DNA from: Microbacterium paludicola
GTDB lineage: Bacteria; Actinomycetota; Actinomycetes; Actinomycetales; Microbacteriaceae
Assembly (NCBI RefSeq): GCF_015235415.1
Contig: NZ_JADGLL010000005.1
Span: 47,783-111,782, forward strand
DNA length: 64,000 bases
Reading direction: 5' to 3'
Positions 62,636-64,000 of this stretch are shown piece by piece. Each line of letters starts with the position of its first letter. The stretch's first letter is position 1. The translations under genes were made by a program, and so were the position numbers. A model generated the notes under the pieces. That model was not told the DNA's origin. It saw only the letters and a list, made by a program, of their open reading frames with translations, and searched no databases.

Positions 62636-64000
62636 TCACCAGATGTGCGGGTACACCTCGTAGGTGATCCCCTCGGGCATCGGGTCGATCAGGTAGATCT
62701 CGAAGTTCGCCGATCCGCCGGCGGGAACCCGGTCGGTGTAGCCCTGATCGGCGAGCACGATCTTTCCCGAGGCGTCGCGCGCGATGAGCGTCAGGTCGAG
62801 GCTGTCGTGGTCCTCCGCGAACGTGCTCCTGATCGTGCCCGTGACGGTGGTCGAGTACTCGTCGGTCACGGCCTCGAGGCCCTCGACGGCGAACGCGCCG
62901 CTCATCTCGACCTGTTCCGACCCGAAGCCCTCCTCCGGAAGGACATCGAGCTTCGCGATCTCGTTGTCGCCGATCTGCGAGAAGATGCCCGTGTAGATCG
63001 TCGTGCCCGGCAGCAGCATGCCGCCGATCGACGAGCTGTCGAGGATCGTGCCGCCGGCGTCCACCGCCTCGACGCTCGCGTAGAAGTTCTCGAGCGCGTT
63101 CGCCTCGTCGGTGTTGGTCACCTCGACGGTGAACCAGTAGTAGTCGTCGTCGGGGCCGCGCGTGCCGAACGCGGTCTCGCCGAACTCCACGGATCCGGCG
63201 ACGACGCCGGCGCCGTCCTCCCCGCCGGTCGTTCCACCCTCATCGATGCCGGGGTCGGTCGCGGGTCCGTCTCCCTGCCCGTAGATCTCGTCGCACTCCT
63301 CCTGCGTCAGCCCGGCGTCGTCGCACGCCTGCTCCAGGATCTCGTTGGGCGCGTTGCGCACCTGGTCGGCGATGAAGCTGGAGACGGCGATGGTGATGGC
63401 GATGCCGGCGATGAGGCCGACGCCGCCGAGGATCACGGCGGTCAGACCCATTCCCTTGCCGGGCTTCTTCTTGACCAGGACGATGATGCCGATGACGAGC
63501 GCGGCAAGCAGGAGCAGGCCCGCACCGAAGATCCCGAACGGGATCAGCGCGCCGAGGAAGCCGAGGATGCCCAGCACGAGGCCGGTGATCGCCAGGCCCT
63601 TGCCGGGAGCCGGCGGCGCCATGGGGGCCCCTTTGTACGGCGCACCGCCGTAGGGAGTGCCCGGGCCACCGGAGTCGCCGGGGGCGCCCGGGTAGCCCTG
63701 CGCGGGCGGCGTCGGCTGCGCGTACGGCGGCACGGAGCTCTGCGGGTAGCCCTGGCCGGGGGCCGGAGGCGAGTACGGAGCCTGGGCGCCCGGGAACGTC
63801 GGTGCCCCGGGAGCGGAGTACGTCGGCTCGGCGGGAGCGGCGTAGGTCGGCTCGGCGGGTGCCGGGGGAACGGTCGCGTCGGGCTCCTGCGGGGCGGCGG
63901 GCTGCTCCGGCGTCGCCGGCTCCTGCGCGGCCGGCTCCTGCGCGGCAGTGGCCTCGGGCTGCTCGGGCGTGGGCTCGGACGATCCGGGAGCGTTGTACTG
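62636..64000 (-). CDS. DUF4190-type membrane protein with extracytoplasmic domain (5' end outside window)
   Basis: Open to the right edge of the window; 454 residues visible. Order from the N-terminal side: a long Pro/Glu/Ala/Gln and Tyr-rich cytoplasmic region with PAEPTYAAPAEPTYSAPG repeats; two membrane helices, KGLAITGLVLGILGFLGALI and MGLTAVILGGVGLIAGIAIT, of the DUF4190 type; an acidic Gly/Asp/Thr linker; and a C-terminal beta-rich domain (VEFGETAFGTRGPDDDYYWF onwards) similar to FxLYD/DUF4352-like extracellular domains. The function is unknown; such proteins are common in Gram-positive envelopes. Confidence 0.82.
   Translation of the reverse strand, partial: QYNAPGSSEPTPEQPEATAAQEPAAQEPATPEQPAAPQEPDATVPPAPAEPTYAAPAEPTYSAPGAPTFPGAQAPYSPPAPGQGYPQSSVPPYAQPTPPAQGYPGAPGDSGGPGTPYGGAPYKGAPMAPPAPGKGLAITGLVLGILGFLGALIPFGIFGAGLLLLAALVIGIIVLVKKKPGKGMGLTAVILGGVGLIAGIAITIAVSSFIADQVRNAPNEILEQACDDAGLTQEECDEIYGQGDGPATDPGIDEGGTTGGEDGAGVVAGSVEFGETAFGTRGPDDDYYWFTVEVTNTDEANALENFYASVEAVDAGGTILDSSSIGGMLLPGTTIYTGIFSQIGDNEIAKLDVLPEEGFGSEQVEMSGAFAVEGLEAVTDEYSTTVTGTIRSTFAEDHDSLDLTLIARDASGKIVLADQGYTDRVPAGGSANFEIYLIDPMPEGITYEVYPHIW

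Overview
The window looks like chromosome of a high-GC actinobacterium, most likely Microbacteriaceae and close to Microbacterium. Pointers are the very high third-position GC, a DUF7882-type small protein, a DUF222/HNH protein, a UPF0182 protein, an F420-type zincin (DUF2342), a tmRNA whose tag reads ANSKRTDFALAA, and many genes that start 6-7 nt after a TAnnnT box (leaderless transcripts). The genus is an inference from gene content; no search was run.

Layout. 1-7.2 kb is conserved backbone: the 3' end of a UvrD-type helicase, a cyclodehydratase-like protein, a DUF2342 zincin, a YlbL-type PDZ/Lon protease, a UPF0182 membrane protein and initiator tRNA-Met. 7.2-24.6 kb is an accessory region of small redox and regulatory genes. 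It holds two Gal80-like oxidoreductases, a quinone oxidoreductase, an aldo/keto reductase, two paralogous MerR regulators, a TAP-like lipoprotein hydrolase, a TetR and an AraC regulator. A DesK/DesR-type two-component operon in this region shares a perfect 15-nt palindrome with the SpoIIM-like membrane gene behind it. This stretch is scarred with gene fragments (a RidA-like piece, an SDR piece and a headless MmyB-type regulator). 24.9-39.8 kb carries a nitrilase-family amidohydrolase, an aminotransferase, an HtrA-type protease, three CDP-glycerol glycerophosphotransferase-family proteins with a GT2 glycosyltransferase (probable cell-wall polymer synthesis), a DeoR-MFS-HTH operon, a frameshifted MFS gene and an M20 peptidase.

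40-49.4 kb has tmRNA (ssrA), a Gfo/Idh/MocA protein, DUF7882, a BrkB/YihY membrane protein, a SigJ-type sigma factor fused by deletion to the tail of a carboxymuconolactone-decarboxylase gene, a three-gene envelope/stress cluster (DUF3618, holin-X-like, Gly/Tyr-rich protein), a HisN-like phosphatase with a lipoprotein, an HNH protein and tRNA-Lys. 49.6-53.3 kb holds two tandem LuxR-type regulators, each interrupted by one in-frame TGA, and a GntR regulator. 54-61.6 kb is metabolic: otsA-otsB (trehalose) and ilvD-ilvB-ilvN-ilvC (branched-chain amino acids). The window ends with a hypothetical protein, a DksA/TraR-type zinc-finger protein and a partial DUF4190-type membrane protein.

A family of GC-rich inverted repeats (core TTGAGCGnAGCGnAGCGnAGTCGAA) lies at 31.9-32.2 kb, 47.4 kb and 60.5 kb. 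I see no CRISPR array, no complete insertion sequence and no prophage. The best leads for something undescribed are the palindrome-linked two-component/SpoIIM-like module and the paired TGA-interrupted LuxR genes.
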